From Bigelowiella natans CCMP2755 (Eukaryota; Cercozoa; Chlorarachniophyceae), in NCBI GenBank assembly GCA_000320545.1, contig ADNK01001816.1:73704-137703 (forward strand): DNA of 64,000 nt, written 5' to 3'. Positions 49,691-62,249 of the stretch are shown piece by piece. Position 1 is the first letter of the stretch. Each line of letters starts with the position of its first letter. The notes under the pieces were generated by a model that did not search any database, was not told the DNA's origin, and saw only the letters and a list, made by a program, of their open reading frames with translations. Made by a program: the position numbers and the translations under genes.

Positions 49691-51897
49691 ATGGCTCCTT
49701 CTTCGCCCCCATCGCTCCGACGTCAGCCCTCGTGGACTCGAAACACACCTAAGGATCTTATTAATTCCGGAAAACTTGGAAAGATTGTGGTTGAATATTT
49801 CCTTACTACAGTCGACCAGAAATATGAAATTATCCTTCGGGTAGGTGTCTAGTCTTTGAGTATTACTCAATGAATACATGCACATGATCATCATCTGCTT
49901 ACTCGTAGGACATTCGAAGCTCTATTGAAACCCTAACCGGTATCACCTTCGTTGTGTTGCTCGTTACATTAATTTGTACGGGCTCTTGGTTAATTGAAGC
50001 TCACAGAGGACCAACATACATTACATCGATCGACGACTTCTTGCGTCTCAATAATGATCCCGGAAAATCATTTAAGTATGTAGTCCTGGCAGTACCTGGA
50101 TATGGACTCCGCACGATGAACAAGTTCCACAAATTCGTGAAGGTTAGGACATATTCAGAGATACCTTCACCGGAGTTAGATCGCATCACTAACAGCCTTC
50201 CGTCAAGGTATGTTGTATATTCTCCGAAAACCACATCGAGTGATAAAAAAAATTATAAGGCAAGGGGTAGTAGCAGTAATAGCAAAAGAGGCATAGTGGT
50301 GCGATTTCCCGTAAAATGGAGCAACAGTGTTGTTGGGTCCAGGGTTCTCGATGTTGATTTGATGAAACTGCGGCGAAAGACTATAAGTTGCATGAAAGAA
50401 AAACTAGACAGCAGCAGCAGATTGCAGCAGCTGAGAATGGAGGAGGAGGGTGATGAGGAGTACGACATACAACAATATGAAGGAATGAACAGAGCAGACT
50501 TGGTAAAATTAATTAGAGCACAATATGAAAAATATCCTCTTCAATTCAATCAAGACGTTTTGACCCCTTGTGGAGTAGTTATTGGGTTTTTCTCTGACTT
50601 TCCACACGGCGACTTATTGCCTCTTAATGAGAGGTACCTTACTCAAAAGATTATGCTGGATGCAACAGGGCAATTTTTTAGTGTTAAATCTCTCCTGAAG
50701 TATCTCTCGCCGTTCTGTCTGTGTTTGCTTGTAGTGTCTATGGCTATACTTAGATATCTCCAGACTCACATTTTGAAACAAAAAATGAAAAATGAAAACA
50801 ACAACATGGCTATACCACAATGGGCAGTTAGGGAACTTAGAATGCTTAGATGCAATGAAGTGGTCGACAACAAGATTTACGCCAACTTCACATACCCACA
50901 ATTGCTTTCTGAAATGGACTCTTTTGTTCACAAACTTCAAGCTAGTTCTGATGATGGAGTATCACCTGTGTTGGATGTTGGGAAAAGCAGAATATATTAT
51001 ATAAAAGAATTAAAAGTAATATTATGTAGGTATGCAAGTGAGGATCAGGATGATGTACATATGGCAACAAAACATCCCCCATTTCGTATAATACCGATGG
51101 ATAGGGTTGTGCGCTACAGAAGTGTTGATACACAGTGTATCGATTTAGAGTGGGGAGATGGGAAAAGAAAAACGATTAGACTACCTAAGGGTATTAGCAG
51201 CAATTCTAGCAGCATTAGCGCCAAAATGCTAGTAGACATTCATCAAAAACTAGACCCTGAATGGGCTGTCAGATATGAGAACCGTTTGCTCAAAGATGAG
51301 CAAGAAGCAAAAAAGGCAGAACTCAAGCGTATGGAAAGTGAGGAGAAGTTCATGGACTCAAGTCGCACAATTGAGGATAGGCTGAAGGATACACCAGCTT
51401 CTAGACTAGAAAGGGCTCAAATGAGAAACAATGCTCTCGATTATGAAGAATGGCTGGAATCTGAGAGAAAGAGAAGGGTACAGCAGCAGAAAATACAGAA
51501 AGAATCTAGTGGTAGTTCAGGCATAAAGGAGGAGGAGAAGAAGGAGGAGAGCAGCAGGGAAGCTAAGAATGAAACGAATAAAGAGCAGCACCAGCAAGAA
51601 TCTGATCTTAAGGAGTGCACATTTACAACGCTATGTGCGATCTGCCAAGATGACTTCGGGGAAGGCGACATCATTGTTCGTTGGCCTTGTGTATCACTTC
51701 ACTCGTATCATGAGGATTGTGCGCTTAAATGGGCTAGAAAGCGAAATACATGCCCTTTATGTCGGTTCGAAATACAAGCTGCTCCTTCAGAGAGAGGGTT
51801 TGTGTATGGTCTACTAAATAGAGCACTTTCTATTCAACGGGCAACACAACGTCGTTCAGTAGAAATTAGGGAAGGAGAGGCTGTGATCTCTAGCTAG
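49691..51897 (+). CDS. Membrane-anchored RING-H2 E3 ubiquitin ligase
   Basis: Two exons, 49691-49840 and 49909-51897, join in phase to give about 712 residues. A first membrane helix follows the splice (GITFVVLLVTLICTGSWL, residues ~60-80); a second lies around residues 310-335 (FCLCLLVVSMAILRYL). The segment between them (PGKSFKYVVLAVPGYGL, ...VVIGFFSDFPHGD) is probably lumenal and matches nothing I know. The C-terminal half is cytosolic, with a charged coiled-coil-like stretch and a RING-H2 finger at ~622-668: CAICQDDFGEGD, then WPCVSLHSYHEDCALKW and NTCPLCRF, giving C-C-C-H-H-C-C-C ligands. Such ligases ubiquitinate proteins at the ER, endosome or organelle surface. It converges on the YeiH-like gene and diverges from the EF-hand-like gene. 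Confidence 0.87.
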
Positions 51898-52511
51898 TGG
51901 CAGAAGGGCTACGTACTGCTGCAATTATATCGAGGATAATACCGATGAAGGAACTCATGAGACTTATTGGTAAGTAAGCCAAGGCAGTAGTGCATGTCGC
52001 TACATGCATGCATGCATGCATGGTGACAGTTGTTGAAACAAAAACGGCATAGTCATGTTGAACGTGAATGCCATATGATACTCCGCACACCGTGATGATG
52101 AGACCACTTCTAAACAAAACCGCACATTATGGATATGTATACATATAATCATATTGCTATATGTCTATATATATTGTGCATGATGGCGTTTGCGTGGTAC
52201 TAAAGCAGAAAGACTACTGCTCAGAATATTCTATAGCGCACGCGCAAAAATCTCAATCGCGGAAAAACAATTTTTGGTCAATTACACTAGATCTAATGCA
52301 TGCACGTGACGACAGGGGCAACTTGAAACCTAGAAGCATTGGACACCGTATCGCCTAATGTCATGGCATGCATGCGTGGACTTGTCGCGCCGCACATTTC
52401 ATTGAGTCTAGGAGGAGCAGTGCCGTCAAAAAGCACTCGAGAGAAACTAATCAACGTGTAAAAATCAACTGAATGTCAAGAAGCAAACCATGAAAATGGT
52501 CATTTGTTTTT
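51898..52511. other. Convergent spacer with palindrome-rich island
   Basis: Shared 3' region of the RING gene (+) and the YeiH-like gene (-). Between 51990 and 52400 it has a short GCAT repeat (TGCATGCATGCATGCAT at 52004-52020) plus TGCATG, GCATGC and GCGCGC-like words and no trinucleotide microsatellite. No exon is supported. Confidence 0.6.
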
Positions 52512-53163
52512 TCATTTATCGTGATTTTTCCCGGTGCTGGTACTGTTCGTAGTGAACATATGAAAATGGTCTAAGAGCTTGACACTCATCATCCCTGTAG
52601 CACCAACAACTAAAGCACCGCTGCTACCAACAATAAAGGGGCGCATTCCTGAATAAGAGTATGATGACACGAGGAAATAAATTATCACAATAGTAGAAAT
52701 GAGCTCAATATCACAACCAGCAACAATGGGACGAGTAGACGATGACTAGATTAAAATGTGGGGGGATTCAGAACATTCATTCCACTAAGCTGTAATTAAT
52801 AATTCACCACTACTACCAAGTCCTCCTTGTTTGATATTCGCAATACTGGTACTGAGGCCGACCCCAGCCATTGCAGTTCCAAGCAGATACCTACCCCCCA
52901 ACTTGTTGCCGATAGTATCACTAATCCCCTTCCATTCATCTTTATTGAACAACCCTGTATTGTGTGGAAAAAGGGGGGGCAATCAGAAATTAAGTAAAAC
53001 AACGAATGTGAGTTTATGAAATAATAATGAAGAATAAGAGATAATAATATTTGGAAATACTGCTGTCAAATACAAAATATTGGTAGCATTATTCTACTTT
53101 CTAAACCTTGCTACTTCTTCTTCTTCTATCACTGCCTACTACTACTACTACTGCTACTACAAC

Positions 53164-53198
<35 letters not shown>

Positions 53199-53724
53199 GT
53201 AAAAATGATGATACCGAATGCTGGTTTCCCAGCTTCAAGCATAGAATCACCAAAAGATCTGATCAATTAGCACGTAAAGAAAGAACAAAATCAAGATTTC
53301 TAAATACAAATATATATCAGCACTGGTACCATATCATTATCATTGTTCTTTAACTAAATAATACGTGAAAGAGTACAATAATAGGTAATAACAAGTCATT
53401 GTTGTTAATTGTAAATCCATAATTACTACGAATCATGACCTCACACAGGCAGTAGCAATAAAGCCCAGCACAAATAAAGGCAGACACTTCTTCAGGGTGC
53501 TAAGTGTAAATCTCAATAACGTAACACACACATACACACACAGATCAAGATTTAGAATTTTTGACGAGGTAAATAGCAACAATGAGAATGTTTTTTGATG
53601 ATTACATTTGTTCGAAATTAATTGCATGTGAGATCCATCAATGACTACATTTATTTCAAATAAATTGCATGTGTGATACATCAATTGACATCATAAGAAA
53701 TATCGTCATACATGTAGTAGAAGT

Positions 53725-53802
<78 letters not shown>

Positions 53803-53845
53803 ACTACTACCCTGCTGCTGCTGTTTTGCAAGATCCTTGTTTTTC

Positions 53846-53880
<35 letters not shown>

Positions 53881-54280
53881 CAGTAGTAGTAGTCCTCGAG
53901 TGCCAAGCTAATGCAGGGATGACCGTCGCCAGAAACACGTTTCGAGTCAACTGTGTTGGTGGTGTGCAAAATGATCATCATAATTACTACCAGTCAGTCA
54001 TGAATGGATAATGACGATGACGATGATGATGATGATGATGATGATGATGCAACAACTCTTCACGACACAGCACGCATGATGATGATGATGATGATGATCC
54101 AACAACTCTTCACGACGCAGCACGCATGATGATGATGATGATAATGCACCAACTCTTCACGACACAGCACGCATGATGATGATGATGCAACAACTCTTCA
54201 CGACACAGCACGCATGATGATGATGATGCAACAACTCTTCACGACACAGCACGCATAGAAGAACATTCGTCCCTTTAGGG

Positions 54281-54314
<34 letters not shown>

Positions 54315-54481
54315 ATGCTGGCTAAGTATTATTCTTTATGGAAAGTAGTGCCACTAGAAGTAGCTGCTCAATATATCTCCTCTACCTTGGTAACAGCTGC
54401 GGTTTTTAGAGCAACCTCATCATCAAAAGCCTAGTGATAGTACAAACAACCAATAGCATCATTTTATAATTGGAAGTCTTC

Positions 54482-54517
<36 letters not shown>

Positions 54518-55185
54518 ATACTACTTTCATAATTGCTCTCATCACTTTACTCGTTTTAGCCTCACTATCATCGTTTCAATGTTGTTCCAAGTAGTCACAA
54601 TGATGCGTTTGGTGGCTTATTTTAGCTTCTTCCTTTCCTGATCAGTAGTTTTTCTAGTATTACTACCTCTCGGTAGGTGAGTGCGGCAGCCATGACCTTT
54701 TCGAGTGGTAGGACAATCAATCAAGCAAGCAATTAATCATAATTACAAGAGAAAGAAGGTAATGGCATGATATTGCTCACCACCATGACTCATTCTAAGA
54801 TCATACGACGTTAAAAGAAGAAGAAAGATGTAGCAAATAATCCAAACGATATTAACAAGTCTCACCATCATGGTAATATTATTCTATGTGGAAAGGAGCT
54901 CTAATTTACTTCTTCTTCTTCTACTACTACTACTACTACTACTACTACTTACAACCTACCTGCGAAGTATCATGAATTGACAAGCCTAAGGGACAAGTAG
55001 TAGTAGTGGAGCAATGGGGCGATGTTATGATGATCAAGGGAGAAGGAGGAGGAGGGGGAAGGTTCAATGCAATGATGAAGAGGGCGAAATCATGTAATAA
55101 TACAATAATGAGTGCTGAGATATTATTACACCTATGCAAGATGGTGAAAAAGGATGTGATATCCTTTTTTGCGACCAATGCATAC

Positions 55186-55237
<52 letters not shown>

Positions 55238-55418
55238 ATATATATTACATATATGCATGTATATACCCAAAAAAATGCCAACTTGTTCCGAAAGGCCAAA
55301 CATTGCATGTGCAAGGTACGGGTATCTAAGAGGTAGGTAGCACGTAAAACAAATGTAGTTGCCAAATATAAATAAACATATTAAACACATTATTATCATT
55401 TTTTCCTTCAAATAAGGT

Positions 55419-55451
<33 letters not shown>

Positions 55452-56957
55452 ATATTCTCGCGAACTACTACTACAACGATTTCCTAAGGTGTAGTAGTAG
55501 TAGTAGTATTCTCGCGAACTACTACTACAACGATTTCCTAACTGATACATCAACAAGAAACAACTAAATGATGGCCAACACCTCATACAATCATCGAGAG
55601 GGAAATAATGAGGAGATGACATAAGAAAGGAATAAAAACATGTAGAGTGCTGCGGTAACAATAGCATTTCATAAGTCAACTACCAGAATGATTATTAACG
55701 TATTATAACAGAGTATGCAACCAGCCGTAGGTGTTACTAGTACATGATATATTATAGTACGTGATCATTCCAATCGTTCCAAACAAGACTACATTTGCCA
55801 CTGCATATGATACTTCTCTTTTGGATGCATTGATCACAGGTGCTAATGCTGTTATTGCAGTTATTCCACAAATTGAAGTGCCAGCAGCCAAAAGTGATGT
55901 TAGCCGATGGGGCAAATGCATTTTATTGCCCATAAATGTGATGAAGCATAAACCAGCCTATTATAACAATTCACATCATTATGATGGATAAGATGATGAG
56001 GGTAAGAAAGAAAAAGAAGGAGGAAGGAAGAACCAGAAAGCATTCTTGAAAAAGATAGATTGAGATGGGTACTTACAGTGTGATAGTTCTATAATTTAGA
56101 ACATCCATGATTAGATACTCAAGGTCATGTTCCACAACAAAGAAGCACATCATCATCATCACCATCATTATCGAGCCATAAGAAATATCATCGTCATCAT
56201 TATCAAACTAAAAGAAATATGTTCAAACTCACGGTAATGGAAGCTGCGACTGCTGGAATCCCTGCAGCACCTGGTTGTGTTAAGAAATAATTCAAAGTGT
56301 TTACATGCACGTTGTGAGTATACTGATTTTCGATTGTTTCATCATCATCCGTAATATATCAAGGATTGATTTATCAACTATTTTCGATTGGTTCATCATC
56401 CATAATATAGAAGAAGATTATCATCTATCACCTACCATCATAATTATAGTTAAGCAGCCAAAGTAAGGCAGCATTTACAATGTTTGCCCTATTCTGTGGT
56501 CAATTCTCTCCAAAAGCTTCTTCTTAAACAATTATTATTGTTATTATTTATTACCCAAAGATATCATCTCAGCAGCGCTTAACTTAGCACCCTTAGTATT
56601 ATTATCACAATCTTCATCATCATTATCATCATCATTTAACAATCACGAATAGTAGCAGAGGAGTATTATTTGGTATAGGTGGTCTTGAGCTTCTTAAATG
56701 GCTCAATCAGTCGGAAAACTAATAATCCATATTTTCGAGGAGTCTTTACAAATAATTAAGTGCTGGCTGCCCGTTAAAACCACCGTTATCAAGAATATTT
56801 CATACATGAACATTTGGTGTGTTTGAGAGCAGCAGCAGCTATTATTTACCACACAAACAATTCCAGTCCTCAGGATGTGAGTTGTGCTAAATTTTATACC
56901 TGATGGTGATAATAAATGCAGTACTACTAAGTTATGTGAGAGATCATCATCGAGTGG

Positions 56958-56996
<39 letters not shown>

Positions 56997-57640
56997 CTAG
57001 GGAGACAATAACGGCACTACTACTACTGATGCTACTATTAGAATAAGAACTGACCAAGCTCGAATTCCTTGGGAATGATTGTAAAACTTTTAATAGCAGC
57101 GCCCAACATAATAGCTACTGGTATCCCAGAAATCGGACTACTTCCTGTTGGGCAGAGAAGAACGAACAACCACAACAAAAACAATACAACGTTATTGAGA
57201 AAACTTCCACATACATTGTTGTTGTTGCTGCTGCTGCTATGGTTGCTGTGGGCATGCCTGTGGGATCCAGCCCTTGTATCATTAGCACTCCTTTCCCCAA
57301 TTGATCAGCAGTAAAGAAACCCATTTGCATAACGGCAAATGATGCTGCGATTCCTGGCACTACGCCGTACTTATCCATCCATTGCCATGATAAATGTTGT
57401 TTTGGGTTCTCATCGATAGAGACAACACTACTACTGCTACTACTACTACTACTACTACTACTACTAATAACAGCAGCAGAAGAAGAAGCAGATGGAGAAT
57501 CGGTCGCAGATGATGATGATGATGATGATAGCTTCGACTGGAATAATATATGGGTGGTAGAGATTTGAGGAAAAACAGAACAATTCACGTATGAGGATCC
57601 GCTGAGAAAGTTGAGAATATCGAATTTAGTTGCACTACTT

Positions 57641-57673
<33 letters not shown>

Positions 57674-58266
57674 ATAATACCCTTGTTGTTGCTCCTCCTG
57701 CAGCAACCTTATTCTCCGATTGGCTATCATTTGTGAAAGTAGAAGTAGTACTTAAGTTGAATCGTTTTTTCGATTTGCCGAGGATACTAATTACGTTTCG
57801 CCTCCATTCTCTCCTACAAATCGAGGAGGAGAAACCAACCAGCCAACCGTATTTCTGCATCAGGGTTCAGTCGGAAGTTTTCATTTTCGAATATTGGGTT
57901 AGATGAATGCTGTTGAGTAGAATACCTAGTAGTCTTAAACCTGCGCCTTAGCATCAGCATTCCTGCAGACGATAATCTGGCTGCTTTGTTATACCTAAGA
58001 GAAGCAGTCTTTAATTTAGCATTAATTATAGTACAATTCGGAAAGAAATGTAACAAATAAAATCGGGTCATGACCTCATCAGAATCTTGAACGTTGCCTT
58101 GAAGGAGGGCGTGGTTGGGATCCTCTGGTGGCCTAGCTAGAGTAGCAGACAGAGAGCAGAGCAGAGCAGACAGAAGACGTGTCTCTCTCTCTTTCCGAGG
58201 TGTATGTAGTTGGACTTTTCTCCGAACAAATGAAGAGTTTATTACCAGGTGCTCCAAAGATGCCAT
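52512..58266 (-). CDS. YeiH/UPF0324-family polytopic membrane protein
   Basis: About sixteen exons on the minus strand. The leader (~57858-58266) is Arg/Ser-rich (MLMLRRRFKTTRYSTQQHS), suggesting organelle targeting; a Ser-rich linker follows. The membrane domain reads KYGVVPGIAASFAVMQ, SSPISGIPVAIMLGAAIKSF, GIKFSTTHILRTGIVCV, GAKLSAAEMISLG, RLTSLLAAGTSICGITAITA then LAPVINASKREVSYAVANVV, YPYLAHAMFGLSEQVGIFLG, LSIHDTSQ, VMAAALTYRE, LKTAAVTKLTRNVFLATVIP, LPLFVLGFIATACVR, SFGDSMLEAGKPAFG, LLGTAMAGVGLSTSIANIK and MRPFIVGSSGALVVG. This is the UPF0324/YeiH (putative sulfate exporter) family, complete in order; substrate is unproven. Known members are mainly prokaryotic. A Thr/Ser run encoded by CTA/TCA repeats extends the loop after VIPALAWHSR. 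One intron (~57145-57265) seems to use a GC donor. It starts divergently from the sugar transporter. Confidence 0.9.
54003..54258. repeat. Tandem array of a short unit separated by GAT repeats
   Basis: Five to six copies of CAACTCTTCACGAC(A/G)CAGCACGCA are separated by GATGATG runs whose length falls from about ten to four GAT units. The array lies in an intron of the YeiH-like gene. The conserved segment is almost invariant while the GAT spacer varies. Confidence 0.85.
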
Positions 58267-58457
58267 CTAGGGCCATTTACCATCGAATAATGTCCTTAAC
58301 CTCTTGTCGTAGAGATCTTATGCCAAGGTATGTATGCTGCTTACGGAACGGAATCCACGGATTCCAAATACACTTCCGGTATCGATACCGTTACTACCGG
58401 TATTTGTAAATCTCCAGATACTTCCCCGAGGTAGTCCCCGCCCAACAACAACAACAA

Positions 58458-58490
<33 letters not shown>

Positions 58491-58574
58491 ACTCATCAGA
58501 CAGCTGACCCCACCATCAGATTTGTCTTCGTTCATGCCCTACAGCTGCTGGGAAGATCAAGAGCTATCATCCAC
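58267..58574. promoter_or_regulatory. Compact divergent promoter, 308 bases
   Basis: Lies between the ATG of the YeiH-like gene (58266) and of the sugar transporter (58575). It contains a partly palindromic stretch CGGTATCGATACCGTTACTACCGG around 58377-58400 broken into shorter inverted words, and a TTG repeat (58457-58488). Both promoters should be here. Confidence 0.5.
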
Positions 58575-59058
58575 ATGCCCGACGCGAAACTAAATATTAA
58601 GCCCTCAACAGGGTCAATGCCTAAAAAGAATGGTGGTGGCAAAGAGGTTGTTCATTGGTAACGCATCTTCGGATCATAAAGTAGTAAAAAGAAATTGGTA
58701 ATGTGTTAGATCATCACCTTGAAGCAAAAAGCAGCAACGCTCTGTCTCCTGGTGGTACAGGTACATTTTTGGTAGTACTTCATAGACAAAGGGCGCAGGG
58801 TATGGGTCGCTGCTTGATAATATCGAATTGTTGATATCCTACCTGATAGTAGATAATTTATGGAGAATGAACGAGATGATAATGACTTTTGTTAAAGTAT
58901 TGAATGATATTCGATGGTGCTGTAAGCCTCCATGAGTATGATCCTTGTCTTTGCATCAGATCGTGGCAACTGTAACGGTGATGAGGTACTCTCGTATCTC
59001 GAGCAGCAGTGATGGGGGAAAACCATATCTCTCATCTTCAGTCGTTGTTTTGGCAGAG

Positions 59059-59089
<31 letters not shown>

Positions 59090-59185
59090 AAGTAGTAGTA
59101 TGATGGGGACAACTCTACTACTAAATAAGATGATGATTCAACTTTCAATTAGAGTGAAACGTTATTATTATTAATATTGTTATCA

Positions 59186-59221
<36 letters not shown>

Positions 59222-62216
59222 GAATAATAATAATATTGTTATCTCTTTAGTATTTGAAAGTTATCATCGCAACCTTCCTTGTGACGCGTGATACGGGGAG
59301 TTGGGTTATTGCGAAGAAAGAAATTTATCAGGAAGTAATGTCAAAGTATGATTGTATAGTGTCGATGGAGGAGAGCGTTATTCTTATTTATAACTTTATA
59401 TAAACTTGCATTTCGAGGGAGAGAGCGTTATTCTTATTTATAACTTTATATAAACTTGCATTTCGAGGGAGAGCAGTAAGGAATGTTAGATATGATGGCA
59501 GTATCGACGAGGAGCGTTATTCTTATTTGTTTTCACACTATTTTCAGGTAGTAGTGAAAAGCCGTGAAACCTTTAAGATGGCGGTATGTACATTGTCGTC
59601 TATGATATCAATCAAGCCCTCCTCCTCCTCCCCCTCCTCTTACACCTCCTCGCCACGATCACGATGGGGAATAATGAGTCATTTACTTAATAGGTCCCTG
59701 CAACGTTGTATGCGGTCCAGAATAATCTTCTATTCATTGCTCTTTCACACCTAGATTCTGCAGTCTACCAGGTGGTTTGTCATGCTTATTATTGCCCCCC
59801 TCAATAGAAGAGAACTCTTCAATCCCGAGAAAGGGATGGGGAGGGGACAACTAGTCAAGCTTTGTAAACTACTTTCAAACTTCACTCAATGAAATTATAT
59901 TTTGTGATGATGGATATGTGGGTTGTTCAATACTATCGTTGTTTTCCTCTTTCCTCCTCCTCCTCCAGATTGTGTACCAAATCAAGACTCTCACCACAGC
60001 TATGTTCGCGGTTGTAGTAGTAGTAGTAGTAGTAATAGTGTGTCGTTATGATAATAATGATGATGATGATGATTCTCTGATCTTATCCAAAATTATGCAA
60101 TTATTTTCATCATTGTTCTTTTGTCTAAATCACCATTATTTACTTCAGGTTTTTATTTTAAGGAAACAAATATCCAAGTGGCAATGGTTGTAGTACACTC
60201 ATTTGATGATGATGATGATACTGCTACAACTACTACTACTACTACTACATCATGATAGAACCATCATTCGTTTTGTTGGATTTATCCGAATAAAAACTTG
60301 TAGGTTTTCCCTTGTACTTTTGGCCATTGGTGTAGCAATAGGTAGTAGTGTTGTTAGCACGTACTAGTAGTATTTGTTGTTATTGATCAAGATGATTTGA
60401 TACTTATTGCTGCAAGTGCATTCGATGATCATAAATGATGATGATGATAATGATGATGATGCTACAGAAACAACAATCACCTGTGGTAGAGTAAGAACTT
60501 ACTCACTCATCATCACTTTTCAACGAATTGATTACATTTAGTGCAACTGGGTGTACATAGCAAAAGTAGTGTCATTGAATCGACTCAAGGTATTAGTTCT
60601 TAGTAGTAGTTTTTGATTTGTAGATTATTAATATTGTTGTTATTATTTGTTATCATCGGGTGCTTTTCTTTATGCAGAAATAATTGCATGTTTTTCTAAC
60701 TAATTATCAAAAGGAGGAAGAGGAGGCGGCGGTGAGGAGGAACAACTGAATAATAACGACGATACTTCTTCTTCTTCGATCCAAGAGCAAAATCCTTTGA
60801 AAGGTTGTGTTTTTTACAATGTGTGCCCTTTCATTGTCATCAAAATCATCATCTTCTTCTTCTTTTTTCTCTGATTGTGGTGTATTGACAAGTTTTCCTT
60901 TGATTCAATCAAATAATAATCGTCGATTTAAATGATCGTCACTACTACACACATACATACTTGCATGTAACCCTAATTAAGTAGTTATTAGTATCAACTT
61001 TCGCCTTCTTCAAGATCTCTCATTAACTTGACACTCTCTTCTCCATTTCTATCCCACTTTTGACATTGTTATCATGGGCCATCATTCAGTATCATCATCA
61101 TCATCATCAATCATCTATAAAATAGGAATATGTGCTATTCTATTGGCCTGTGTATCATCTGGATTTGCTGGCATTTACTTTGAAAAGTAAGCAGTGTAAG
61201 AACAGCAAAAATCGTTGTTTTAATTTGTGGTTCGAATGATAATGATGCTGCAGTCATTGTTGGAAGTCAGTCGTGTGAAAATTGATGATATTGAATTCTT
61301 CCAATATTTACGTCGATGGGGGAGGTTGTTGTGCAGAGTAGTATTTTTCATATTTTCCTTATTATTTTTCGTTGATATATTAATTCTGAAGTCATATTAT
61401 GATTATGTACTGGCCGATGATAACCAACATCATGATTATTATCCTATTATTATTTATTCTCTTAAACAAATAAGGGTTCTAAAACAAACAAAGCAGTCAG
61501 TTTGGATTCGAAACATCCAGCTAGGTACGTACTAGTAGTAGTAGTAGTGTGTGGGGTTATGGAGGTGATGATGATGATGATGATGACCTATAATTGAGGC
61601 TATTATTACGTGTACAACAAGTACTACAGATAATAGCTCATTATGGTCATTTGCAGAAGTCTATTCAAATATATTATTATCATGATCTTCTCATGCTAAT
61701 CTATAGGTTTATTTGGGGGCGGAGCAAGCATTCTCACCATGCTAATCAAAGATTGGTCAGATCTTCAGGTTTGTTTGTTTGTTTGCAGTAACATTCTTGT
61801 CTTCTCCTATGTTTCTACTTTCATCGGACAGTTATTCTGCACAATTGCTACACATTATTATACCACTTATATCACTCTAGTATACTCCTCCTGTATTTTC
61901 CTACTACTTTCATCAGACAGTTATTCTGCATAGTTGTTACACATTATTACTATGCAACTTATTATCACTCTATTATATGATAGGAGCTTGGCTTTTTCCA
62001 TGGCTATACACCTGTTGTAATATTGGTTATATGTTTACAAGCGAGCACTGGTAATAATAATAGCACTTATTATTATTATTATTATTATTATCATTATTAT
62101 GGTTCTGAATCAATAACAGAAACAAAATAGTTTCATTCAATAAATGATCAAGAATAGGAATATAATTTTTTGTGGTATTTTGACGATAAATCTTGTGGAA
62201 ACAATAAAAAAATGTA

Positions 62217-62249
<33 letters not shown>

